From positions 1 to 20,744 of IMG/VR virus record IMGVR_UViG_3300011116_000487: 20,744 bases of DNA; one strand, given 5' to 3'. Below, in pieces: positions 12,297-18,813 of the stretch (positions are counted from its first letter, which is position 1; every line of letters starts with the position of its first letter). Below the pieces are notes generated by a model, which was not told the origin of the DNA, did not search any database, and saw nothing but the letters and a program-made list of their open reading frames with translations. The DNA comes from a virus. A program made the translations under genes and the position numbers.

Positions 12297-14854
12297 TAGA
12301 TGGCAACCGCCGACTTCGTAATCACTTGGCCGTTATTTTGAGCCTGAAGGAGTGCATTGCGAATGCCTGAAACTAAGTCTGCCTCTGCAATCACCGATCC
12401 TGCATTGTTGATTGTGATGGTGATATTGCCACCGATTCCGCTGCCTGAAAGTGGGATAACCGCTTCAGGCCCGGCTTCACCGATCAATGCCATCGTTGGT
12501 GAGGTAACAATTCCACCGCTTGCAAGAGCGATCAGATCACCACGCTTTGAATTGATGCCAGGTGGTAATTCTTCAACAGGTTTTGTTGAACCCCCATTGA
12601 TTTCATCAAGAATCTTCTTCTTCTCAGCATCACTCAAACCTGCAAGTGCTTCTGCTGCTGCTTTGGCTGCCTCTGCTGCTTCAATCATTGCTGCTGCTTC
12701 ATCGGCTGCTGCTGCCGCTGCTGCTGATGCTGCCGCCGCTGCTGCATTTGATGCTGCAATTGCCGCGTTAGATGCTGATGTTGCTGCCTCTGCCCCTGCA
12801 ACCGCCCTTGATGTTGCTTCTAAAGCGGCAACGGCGGCGGCTTGGGCTGCTGCCGATTGTGTGATCGCTGTGTTGAGTCCTGCAATGTAAGCAAAGAGAG
12901 CTGCGTTGGCTTTGTTCCAACCTGCCGTTGCTGCATCTGCTGGTTCAATGAGAGTTCCTGAATATGAAACAGGCAATCCGATTTGCTTTGTGTAAGCAAG
13001 AACTTCGGCAGTTGTTAAACCCCAACGATCTTGAAGTTTTTTGATTTCTTCATCAGAAAGTGTGAAGTCATCTAATTTTTCAACAAAGTCTGCATATTGC
13101 AAGACTTCTTTATATGTTAAATTCCATTTGTCTTGAAGTTTTTTGATCTCTTCATCGCTGAGTTTGCCATCATTGAGTGCTGCGTAAAAATCAAGGTACT
13201 TTTGTGCTGCCTCTTTGGAGATGCCCCATGCTGCTGCCAAGAGTGCAACTTCAGAGTCATCAATCTTCTGATCTTTGATGATGAAGATTGTTGCAAGGTA
13301 ATTAGTAACTGCCGCAATTGACATTCCCCACTTGGCTGCCAATACGCCAATTTCTTCAGGGCTGATCTTGTTGTCTGCAAGTGCAACGAGAATGTCTGCA
13401 TACTTTTGTGCATTCTCATTGACCTTCATCTGCGCCTCGGCAGACTTGAGCATCAATTCAATTTGCTTGAGTTGCTCAAGATTGCCTTGCTTAACAAGGT
13501 TCAGGCGTGCTGCTTCAAGCTGAATTGGATCGGTGTCTGAAACATTCTTTACACCAAAGACATCCAACCCTGCCTTCTTGATGGCGGCACGAACTTCTGC
13601 TGCCTTCTTTTCAGCGGCGGTAAGTTCTTTGGTTACTTTTGTATTGTCATTGATGATCTTGTTGTTCTTGATGTTGGCTGCTGCAACCTGCTCTGCAACT
13701 CTGCCAAGTTCTTTCAAATGTGAATTGTATGTCTTTGTTGATGTTGAACCTTTGTCGGTTGCTGCCGTCAACTTGTTGATGCCGATATATGCCGCACCTG
13801 CTGCTGCTACGAACACGCCAATGGCTGCTGCCGCTGCAATCGCCGAAGCACCGCCTGTGGCAAATGCTGTGGCTGTGCCGGCGGCGGTTGCGGCTGCTGC
13901 TTGCTTGACAAAGGCTGCTCGTAAAAGACCAACGGCAGTCACAATGGCATAAATACCCGAAGCCAACTTTGCGCCAACAAAGATTGCTGCAAATGCTTTG
14001 ACAACACCTAAGTTGTCGGCAATGACTTTGAAGAATCCTGCCAAAGTTTTTGCAACTGTGATGAGGGTTGTACCCACATCTTTCAAACCTGCTGCAAGTT
14101 CATCCTTGTTTGTGTTGACCCACTTTTCAAGAGCAGGAAGCACATTTGCAACAATGTATTCTGCAAATTCTTGGATGACGGGAAGAAGGGCATATCCCAA
14201 AGTCTCAAGGATTTCGCCGTAGGCAATTTGGAGTTGTCGCAAGCGACCTTCAAGACTATCTGCTGCCGTAATTGCAGCTCCACCATATGCCTTTGTTAAG
14301 GCATCTACTGCGCCTTTGAAATCTTTATTTTTGACAATTGTTTTGTCAATGCTCACACCAAGTTTTGTGAGTGCGCCAATGTTCCCGTTGTATGCCTTTG
14401 CAATTGCTAAGGAAACAGTTTGCAAATCTTTTGTTGTGCCGGCTGCTGTATCAAGAGCAACATTTTGAAGAGCCTGTGCCTGTGTTAAATCACCTGTTGC
14501 TGTGGTGAGCGTGATGAGGCTCTGACGAAGTTCTGTGTCAGATACGGCAACCAACATTTGTTGCGCTGATATGTAATCTTCAACAGCTTTGATTGCATCA
14601 TCGGTTGCACCTGTTGTGTTCCGTAATGCATTGGCAAGAAGTGCTTGTGATTTTTGATCTTCAATTGCGCCTTTTACGGCATCAACACCAACTTTGGCTG
14701 CAAATGCGCCAACGGCTATTGTTGCAACGCCAAAGGCTTTGCCAATTCTTTTTCCTGCATCAATAAAGTTCTTTTCAAGTTTCTTGAGGTCTTTGACCGC
14801 TTGCTTGGAACCTTTGTCATTATAGACGGTGACTATGCGCTCAACAATTGACAC
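12296..14854 (-). CDS. Tail tape measure protein
   Basis: An 852-residue protein that sets tail length and is ejected with the DNA. It starts at GTG (14854) with AGAGAGGTG ahead. Domain order: N-terminal tape-measure region (residues 1-260, with the TKLGVSIDKTIV type segment), a hydrophobic stretch (about 284-358) that could insert in the host membrane, a charged helical part (375-484), four exact-length 34-residue repeats (485-620, each with Trp at W509, W543, W577 or W611), an alanine-rich helix (about 665-738), and the C-terminal signature GGIVTSPTMALIGEAGPEAV (780-799). At about 1.5 angstroms per residue the tail would be near 130 nm; that is a rule-of-thumb estimate. Chaperone genes precede it, as usual. 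Confidence 0.96.
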   Translation of the reverse strand: MSIVERIVTVYNDKGSKQAVKDLKKLEKNFIDAGKRIGKAFGVATIAVGAFAAKVGVDAVKGAIEDQKSQALLANALRNTTGATDDAIKAVEDYISAQQMLVAVSDTELRQSLITLTTATGDLTQAQALQNVALDTAAGTTKDLQTVSLAIAKAYNGNIGALTKLGVSIDKTIVKNKDFKGAVDALTKAYGGAAITAADSLEGRLRQLQIAYGEILETLGYALLPVIQEFAEYIVANVLPALEKWVNTNKDELAAGLKDVGTTLITVAKTLAGFFKVIADNLGVVKAFAAIFVGAKLASGIYAIVTAVGLLRAAFVKQAAAATAAGTATAFATGGASAIAAAAAIGVFVAAAGAAYIGINKLTAATDKGSTSTKTYNSHLKELGRVAEQVAAANIKNNKIINDNTKVTKELTAAEKKAAEVRAAIKKAGLDVFGVKNVSDTDPIQLEAARLNLVKQGNLEQLKQIELMLKSAEAQMKVNENAQKYADILVALADNKISPEEIGVLAAKWGMSIAAVTNYLATIFIIKDQKIDDSEVALLAAAWGISKEAAQKYLDFYAALNDGKLSDEEIKKLQDKWNLTYKEVLQYADFVEKLDDFTLSDEEIKKLQDRWGLTTAEVLAYTKQIGLPVSYSGTLIEPADAATAGWNKANAALFAYIAGLNTAITQSAAAQAAAVAALEATSRAVAGAEAATSASNAAIAASNAAAAAASAAAAAAADEAAAMIEAAEAAKAAAEALAGLSDAEKKKILDEINGGSTKPVEELPPGINSKRGDLIALASGGIVTSPTMALIGEAGPEAVIPLSGSGIGGNITITINNAGSVIAEADLVSGIRNALLQAQNNGQVITKSAVAI
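12641..12862 (-). repeat. Alanine-rich, GCT/GCN-repetitive segment of the tape measure gene
   Basis: The part encoding residues about 665-738 is a low-complexity run of alanine codons, including a stretch of eight alanines, seen on the plus strand as repeated CTGCTG and GCTGCTGC. It probably makes a long uninterrupted helix. The segment is prone to slippage during replication, so its length could vary between relatives. Confidence 0.8.
12995..13402 (-). repeat. Four in-frame 34-residue (102-base) repeats in the tape measure gene
   Basis: Residues 485-620 form four consecutive units of exactly 34 residues beginning at Y485, Y519, Y553 and Y587, with Y621 starting a remnant. Each unit has a (D/N)-x-K or similar turn, a SDEEI-like acidic helix start and a Trp at a fixed place (spacing 34). 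Units three and four are most alike (LSDEEIKKLQD(K/R)W). The nucleotide copies have diverged. Confidence 0.9.
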
Positions 14855-14857
14855 GAT

Positions 14858-15511
14858 TTACACCTCTCTTTGACTTATGACGGAATCAACCCGTGCTTGT
14901 GCTTTTGCAGAGGCTTTATCAACTGCCTCACGGATTGCATTCAATGCTTTATATCTGTTGTTATCAACTGCACGAATGACTGCGCGACCTTTATCTTTAC
15001 CTTCATGGCGAGCAGTTGGTAATGCACCATGCTCTCTTTGAATCACACCAATGAAATGTTGTGAAGCCTGTGGATTGCGTGATCGGCTTGTCTTACTGCG
15101 TGAACGAGATGCCGCGCTTCCTCGACCTGCCGTTTCAAAGATTGCTCCACCTGGGTCACGCTGAATGACTCCATAAGTGTTGCGAAAACCTGTGCCGTTC
15201 TTCTTAGAAGTTGCAGCAGTTTGTTTGATTCCTGCCTTAGCTCGTTCGGCATCGTAGGCAATGAAGCCACGAGTTTGTTCTTGGCTTAACGGCCCAACGC
15301 CATTGAAGCGTTTGAATCCGCCTTTTTGCCATCCCGAAGGATGGATTTGATCATTGCTTGGAAGATAACCTTTTGCCTCAAGGACAATCGGTGCAAGGAT
15401 GCCACGGATTTCTTTATTCAATTCTCTTTTAAGGTCAGGCGCGAAGCGTTCAAGAGCGATGATGTTTTCGGTTAGCCCTTGCATCTCAATTCGATAATTG
15501 ATTTCCGCCAT
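14858..15511 (-). CDS. HK97 gp10-like / minor tail protein
   Basis: A 217-residue protein. The N-terminal part (MQGLTENIIALERFAPDLKR, followed by ELNKEIRGILAPIVLEAKGYLP) matches the HK97 gp10-like pattern: a leading strand, two helices and AxxIVxxAK. GGAIFETAGRGS (about 120-131) and a C-terminal basic helix are further features. The centre is rich in Arg and Ser (SRSRSKTSRSRN). Family members are usually neck or tail-completion proteins encoded before the tail tube; here the gene is between the chaperone and the tape measure. The ATG overlaps the stop of the chaperone T frame (TAATG), not that of the shorter chaperone. Confidence 0.65.
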   Translation of the reverse strand: MAEINYRIEMQGLTENIIALERFAPDLKRELNKEIRGILAPIVLEAKGYLPSNDQIHPSGWQKGGFKRFNGVGPLSQEQTRGFIAYDAERAKAGIKQTAATSKKNGTGFRNTYGVIQRDPGGAIFETAGRGSAASRSRSKTSRSRNPQASQHFIGVIQREHGALPTARHEGKDKGRAVIRAVDNNRYKALNAIREAVDKASAKAQARVDSVISQREV

Positions 15512-15917
15512 TACTTGCTTCGCGCCTTCGCTCGTTCTTTCATGTATATGACTATTGCTTCAAGGATTCCTTCAGGTGCATCAAGTAATGCAACCGGAGA
15601 CAATCCTGTTTCCACCGAGATTGCTGCGATTGAATATGTCAGGCTGTCTCGGTGGATTCGGAATTTGGGTTTGCCACCAACGAAACTTCTTTGAGAGTAT
15701 CAAGGAAGTCTCCGCCGAAAGGCTTAATGATATTTCCGTTGTGCTTCAAGGCTAACCAAGCCAAATAATAGATATGCTCTAATTTTTGCTCTTCGCCAAT
15801 CAGCTTTGCAAGTCCTTTGTTGTATTTTTGTTCAAAGTCAACAATGATGCGTGGTCGAAGCGAATACACTCTTTCCACATCATCATTGGTGACGATTTTG
15901 ATACTTAGTCCATCCAT
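15511..15917 (-). CDS. Tail assembly chaperone G-T fusion made by -1 frameshift
   Basis: Extended form of the chaperone. Ribosomes slipping back one base at AAACCCA (15666-15672) leave the short frame near codon 82 and read on through PKFRIHRDSLTYSIAAISVE, then ALLDAPEGILEAIVIYMKER, ending in KARSK with TAA at 15511-15513. The fused product is 135 residues. The T frame has no own start, but its composition and its SLTYSIAAISVETGLSPVALL pattern are those of real T extensions, and its stop overlaps the next start (TAATG). In lambda and most long-tailed phages such G and GT proteins bind the tape measure during tail assembly. Confidence 0.88.
15639..15917 (-). CDS. Tail assembly chaperone, short (G-like) form
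   Basis: A 92-residue protein starting at the ATG at 15917 with GGGGGAAAT ahead. It is acidic and mostly helical (VDFEQKYNKGLAKLIGEEQ, EHIYYLAWLALKHNG), with a FGGDFLDTLKEV segment near the end. FxxDFLDxLxEV-type endings are common in tail assembly chaperones of actinophages, just before the slip site. It precedes the tape measure with one gene between. It is the main product; a minority of ribosomes should make the longer form. Confidence 0.88.
   Translation of the reverse strand: MDGLSIKIVTNDDVERVYSLRPRIIVDFEQKYNKGLAKLIGEEQKLEHIYYLAWLALKHNGNIIKPFGGDFLDTLKEVSLVANPNSESTETA
15666..15672 (-). other. Programmed -1 ribosomal frameshift slippery site AAACCCA
   Basis: Read on the minus strand the heptamer is A AAC CCA in the chaperone frame, a correct X XXY YYZ slippery sequence (AAA, CCC, A). 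It is followed 27 bases later by the zero-frame stop TGA, while the -1 frame stays open to 15511. Its position near the end of the tail chaperone gene is exactly where siphophages place this signal. No obvious downstream stem-loop was identified by eye. Confidence 0.85.
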
Positions 15918-15936
15918 TTATTTCCCCCTTGTTTGA

Positions 15937-16344
15937 TTAGGATGTTGCTTTTGTGATTGCGCCTGAGATCGGCCAGGACACACTTGCAGTTGCCAACTCG
16001 CCCACAGCACCATTTACCGGAGTCCACTCTGAAATCACGGCAGAAAAACTGTATTGAGGATTGATCGTACTCGTTGAAGTATTCACAGGCTTGACTGCAA
16101 TTGTGACGGCTGTTCCAAGTGTTGGATAGATCGTCTGCTCAATGCTTGAAGTCGCGTAATCCTGATGAAATTCAAGAGTCACAGAATTGTCTGCTAATCC
16201 AGCCACCCTCGTCTTCGAAGAATTTCCGAAAGCCGTGGTCTCAACAATGTCATAACTTGTTGAAAGTGAGATTGATGCCACATGGTCAGAGATGTCAGTT
16301 GATCCAAAAAGGACATATGCGTTTGTTAATACGATTCTTGCCAT
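15937..16344 (-). CDS. Major tail protein (tail tube), second copy
   Basis: A 135-residue tube subunit candidate, highly similar to the gene just upstream (about two thirds of positions identical in a hand alignment). Shared blocks are MARIVLTNAY, IVETTAF, KTRVAGLADNS, TLEFHQDYAT, EQTIYP, AVISEWTP, NGAVGELA and ASVSWP. It differs mainly at residues about 11-35 and 82-105. The protein is beta-rich, as expected for tail-tube folds. It starts by TAATG overlap with the first copy, so both are made from one message. It could be a second tube protein, or a specialised subunit at one end of the tube. Confidence 0.85.
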   Translation of the reverse strand: MARIVLTNAYVLFGSTDISDHVASISLSTSYDIVETTAFGNSSKTRVAGLADNSVTLEFHQDYATSSIEQTIYPTLGTAVTIAVKPVNTSTSTINPQYSFSAVISEWTPVNGAVGELATASVSWPISGAITKATS

Positions 16345-16754
16345 TATGCAACCGCCTTAGTGATGGCACCTGTTACAGGCCATGACACCGATGCGCTGGC
16401 TAACTCGCCCACGGCTCCATTCAAAGGAGTCCATTCTGAGATAACCGCGTTGCAGGTATATGAAGGATTGAACGCACTTGTTGTTGAACCATTTGGCTTC
16501 ACAATTACTGCTGCAACTGTTCCGAGAAGTGGATAAATTGTTTGCTCAACTTCGCCTGTTGCATAATCCTGATGAAATTCAAGAGTGATTGAATTGTCTG
16601 CCAATCCAGCCACCCTAGTTTTTGTTGCTGATGATGAAAATGCTGTTGTTTCTACGACATCAAATGTTGATGAAAGTGAGACTGAGCTGACCAAATCGCT
16701 CAAATCTACTCCACCAACCGAGATGTACGCATTGGTTAATACGATGCGTGCCAT
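16344..16754 (-). CDS. Major tail protein (tail tube), first copy
   Basis: A 136-residue beta-rich protein in the tail-tube position: after the tail terminator and before the chaperone. Conserved blocks are those listed for its twin, ending ISEWTPLNGAVGELASAS, then VSWPVTGAI. Its ATG overlaps the stop of the small protein upstream (TAATG). The short N-terminal strand section with VDLSDLVSSVSL is usual for tail-tube subunits, which stack as hexamers around the tape measure. That there are two adjacent copies is discussed as a finding. Confidence 0.88.
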   Translation of the reverse strand: MARIVLTNAYISVGGVDLSDLVSSVSLSSTFDVVETTAFSSSATKTRVAGLADNSITLEFHQDYATGEVEQTIYPLLGTVAAVIVKPNGSTTSAFNPSYTCNAVISEWTPLNGAVGELASASVSWPVTGAITKAVA

Positions 16755-16936
16755 TAGTTGGTCGCTCCTTCTGTTGCTGGTTTGATGGATGGTGTTGCTG
16801 CATTGCTTGCCTTGATGTGGTTTGCAGCAATGAGTGCCTGTGCGCTCACTCCTGCATCAACAAGTTCTTTGTCGGTGATTGACTCACCCTTCTTCTTGCC
16901 ACAGACCTCTCGATCTGAGATGACGGTGTATGCCAT
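16754..16936 (-). CDS. Small hypothetical protein between tail terminator and tail tube
   Basis: A 60-residue protein with an excellent ribosome-binding site (AAGGAGAACC before ATG). The sequence has a short strand (AYTVISDREVCGKKKGES) and a small helical motif DKELVDAGVSAQALIAANHI, which resembles a compact domain common in small phage proteins at this place, followed by a Ser/Thr/Pro-rich tail. Function unknown; it is possibly a minor structural or assembly protein because it sits between the tail terminator and tube genes. Confidence 0.75.
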   Translation of the reverse strand: MAYTVISDREVCGKKKGESITDKELVDAGVSAQALIAANHIKASNAATPSIKPATEGATN

Positions 16937-16945
16937 TGGTTCTCC

Positions 16946-17344
16946 TTATCCCCAAATCGTGATTCTGTAACGATAGGAAAGAAATGTGACTCCTTGTGAG
17001 TCATAAGTACCTGCTTCGGCACCTGTAACTCGCAAAGTGTTGACGGTTCCCCCAAGAGTGCGATCACCTTCAATTGCTGCTTTGATAGAACTTGCGCCTG
17101 AACCTGCAAGGTAGGCATCTAGTTTGTCCTGTCCAGCACGCTCTGAAAAGCGTTGCACAATCACAAGTGCATCAACCTGCGCTTGGTCAAGACCACGAGC
17201 ATTGTCAATGTCAAATGTGAAATCTAATTGTCCGACTACTGCACACGGCGGAACTACCGTGTCAGGAATCAAATCATACGCTCGCAAGCCTGTAATTGTT
17301 TGCAGTCTTGTTTTCAAACCGTCTCGAACTTGACTTGGATTCAT
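16946..17344 (-). CDS. Tail terminator-like protein
   Basis: A 132-residue protein. Early helix (PSQVRDGLKTRLQTITGL), a DTVVPPCAVV strand, a repeated beta pattern with QVDALVIVQRFSERAGQDKLD, and the end TFLSYRYRITIWG. This is the usual form of phage tail terminator proteins that cap the tube and join tail to head. The position, between connector and tube genes, agrees. The start overlaps the connector stop (TAATG) without its own strong ribosome-binding site, so translation is probably coupled. Confidence 0.78.
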   Translation of the reverse strand: MNPSQVRDGLKTRLQTITGLRAYDLIPDTVVPPCAVVGQLDFTFDIDNARGLDQAQVDALVIVQRFSERAGQDKLDAYLAGSGASSIKAAIEGDRTLGGTVNTLRVTGAEAGTYDSQGVTFLSYRYRITIWG

Positions 17345-17952
17345 TACTTAGCCAACCCATTGTTCTTGCGGAAAGGTCGAAGCAATGCTTCAACATCAGG
17401 ATCAAGTCGTGAAGTTAAGCGAACAGTTCCAAGTTCAGGTGTTCCTGCAATTCCAAAAGGTGATTGACGGCGAACAAAGATGCGTGAGGATTGAATCAAG
17501 CAAGCAGATTGCACCTCGTAAGGCACCGCGCTCCAACCCCAAATGCCTGTGATCTTGCAAGCCTGTGGCAAGTAATAAGGCCATACATAACGACCTATTG
17601 CAAGGATTCTTGTGAACGGCCACCCTCTGCGTGGATTGTTGATGGGTTCAACCATGTAATCACTTGTTGACCATACGGTGTCCCAAGTTTGATTGAAGTT
17701 GTCATCGGTTGCAATCTGTGTGATTGTCACAATGTCATCAACATTCATTGTCCACGGATCAAGGGCGGTGTAATAACGAGCAACAGGTGTTTGCGCTGTT
17801 CCGTCAGGATAGAAGAATCGCCCTGTATAGTCATCAATCATGCGACTTGTTGCATTGATGGCTGCTTCAAGAGCTGCATCATCTGTTGCATCGCTGATTG
17901 TCAATGCTGCCTTCAACTCGGCAAGTGTGGAATAACCGTTAGTGATCGCCAC
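17344..17952 (-). CDS. Head-tail connector (gp6-like adaptor)
   Basis: A 202-residue protein. It opens with YSTLAELKAALTISDATDDAALEAAINATSRMIDDYTGRFF in outline (residues 7-47), the helical start typical of HK97 gp6-like adaptors that form a ring under the portal. The middle is beta-rich (DIVTITQI, TSDYMVEPIN), and the C-terminal part has helices (QSACLIQSSRIFVRRQSPFG). It starts at GTG (17952) with AGAGGA 8 bases upstream, inside the end of the 39-residue gene. Confidence 0.82.
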   Translation of the reverse strand: MAITNGYSTLAELKAALTISDATDDAALEAAINATSRMIDDYTGRFFYPDGTAQTPVARYYTALDPWTMNVDDIVTITQIATDDNFNQTWDTVWSTSDYMVEPINNPRRGWPFTRILAIGRYVWPYYLPQACKITGIWGWSAVPYEVQSACLIQSSRIFVRRQSPFGIAGTPELGTVRLTSRLDPDVEALLRPFRKNNGLAK

Positions 17953-18058
17953 GCTTTATCCTCTTTTCTGCTTTTGGCAGGATTGCTCGTTCTAATTGTG
18001 GCTCCGCCGTTGCCGTTTCTTTCGGCTTCCTGCGAAGAAGTTTTTTTAATCTGTCCAT
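17939..18058 (-). CDS. 39-residue basic peptide between glycosyltransferase and connector genes
   Basis: A short frame from ATG at 18058 to TAA at 17939. Its start lies inside the end of the glycosyltransferase gene and its end inside the start of the connector gene (13- and 14-base overlaps), filling the otherwise empty gap. The product is strongly basic (MDRLKKLLRRKPKET..., ending AEKRIKRGDH). There is no clear ribosome-binding site, so it would depend on coupling. No family recognised. It may be a real small virion protein or simply keep ribosomes moving into the connector gene. Confidence 0.55.
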   Translation of the reverse strand: MDRLKKLLRRKPKETATAEPQLERAILPKAEKRIKRGDH

Positions 18059-18729
18059 GCTTCGTGATGACTTTCATCTAACCAAAATGACTTTTGGTGA
18101 GGGAGTATGACTGAAGTGTTCACATGGATTGGATAACCAAGTGATTTGATTCTGCGTGAGAAAAGTAAGTCCTCGCCAATCCATTCGCCATTGACAGGCC
18201 CATCCCAAAACCAACACCAATCTTTGCCTTGATTTGGGTCTGCAACTTCGCGCATCTTTTCCAACACGCTTCGATGAATCATCAGGCAACCTGTACCTGC
18301 TGCATCTATTTCAAAAACTGAGTTCTTGTCATATTTATACAAGGGCAAGAATCCTTGTGGTGAATCCTGAAAGATTGCAGGAACGGGTTTTGGATAAGTT
18401 TTGCCAGGAACTCCGAAACCTGCAAAGACTAGACCTGCAACAACAGGGCGATCTTTGTCATGGGCGGTGTTACATAAAGCATCAAATGCTTCAACTGAAA
18501 GTTGCTCATCGCTGTCAAGCATCAACAACCAATCGGAATCGGTCATTTCTAAGAATTGTTTCACAACACGATTGCGTTGCTTTGATAGTAAGCCTGAACC
18601 TTTGACTCGAACGAATGGGCCGAGTTTTGAACTTCTAGCTCCTGAAAGTTGAATGAGTCTGTACGCAAAAGCGCCATTGACCATTCCTGGGTCGCAAGAC
18701 CCGATTGAAACTGTGTGACCTGTTTTCAT
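18046..18729 (-). CDS. Glycosyltransferase (family 2-like) inside the capsid module
   Basis: A 227-residue GT-A-fold transferase. The start is the ATG at 18729 with a GGGGGA site. Features are VSIGSCDPGMVNGAF near the start, QRNRVVKQFLEMTDSDW (51-67), LLMLDSDEQLS with the metal-binding DxD (D72, D74), the acceptor-side GTGCLMIHRSVLEKM (145-159), GEWIGEDLLFSRRIKSLGYP (181-200) with the acidic pair E186-D187, and H211 in LPHQKSF. It would move a sugar from a nucleotide sugar to an acceptor. It lies between capsid and connector genes, where such enzymes are unusual, and is preceded by a perfect hairpin. Confidence 0.9.
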   Translation of the reverse strand: MKTGHTVSIGSCDPGMVNGAFAYRLIQLSGARSSKLGPFVRVKGSGLLSKQRNRVVKQFLEMTDSDWLLMLDSDEQLSVEAFDALCNTAHDKDRPVVAGLVFAGFGVPGKTYPKPVPAIFQDSPQGFLPLYKYDKNSVFEIDAAGTGCLMIHRSVLEKMREVADPNQGKDWCWFWDGPVNGEWIGEDLLFSRRIKSLGYPIHVNTSVILPHQKSFWLDESHHEAWTD

Positions 18730-18751
18730 TTGATTCCCCCGAATCTTAGGA

Positions 18752-18793
18752 GTGAAGAGTGGGTAAGTCGGGGGAGTCCTACCCACTCTTCAC
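18752..18793 (-). promoter_or_regulatory. Perfect 14-bp hairpin between capsid and glycosyltransferase genes
   Basis: Inverted repeat GTGAAGAGTGGGTA (18752-18765) and its exact complement (18780-18793) with a 14-base loop. It lies 20 bases after the capsid stop and 22 bases before the glycosyltransferase ATG. No T-tract follows on the minus strand (TCCTAAG), so it is more likely an mRNA-stabilising or attenuating stem at the capsid 3' end than a full terminator. Confidence 0.7.
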
Positions 18794-18813
18794 ACTATTT
18801 AAGAACCTTCAAA

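Noticed and set aside
12641-12862. CTG/GCT repeat tract considered as a microsatellite or regulatory repeat
   Set aside because: It stays in frame and is explained by an alanine-rich helix in the tape measure; kept only as a coding low-complexity segment.
12357-12890. 177-residue plus-strand frame opposite the tape measure gene
   Set aside because: Composition is the Ala/Ser-rich mirror of the alanine-codon repeat on the other strand, it has no ribosome-binding site, and it lies wholly inside a certain gene.
13533-13952. 139-residue plus-strand frame opposite the tape measure gene
   Set aside because: Antisense shadow of an Ala-rich coding region; no start signal and no plausible neighbour on the plus strand.
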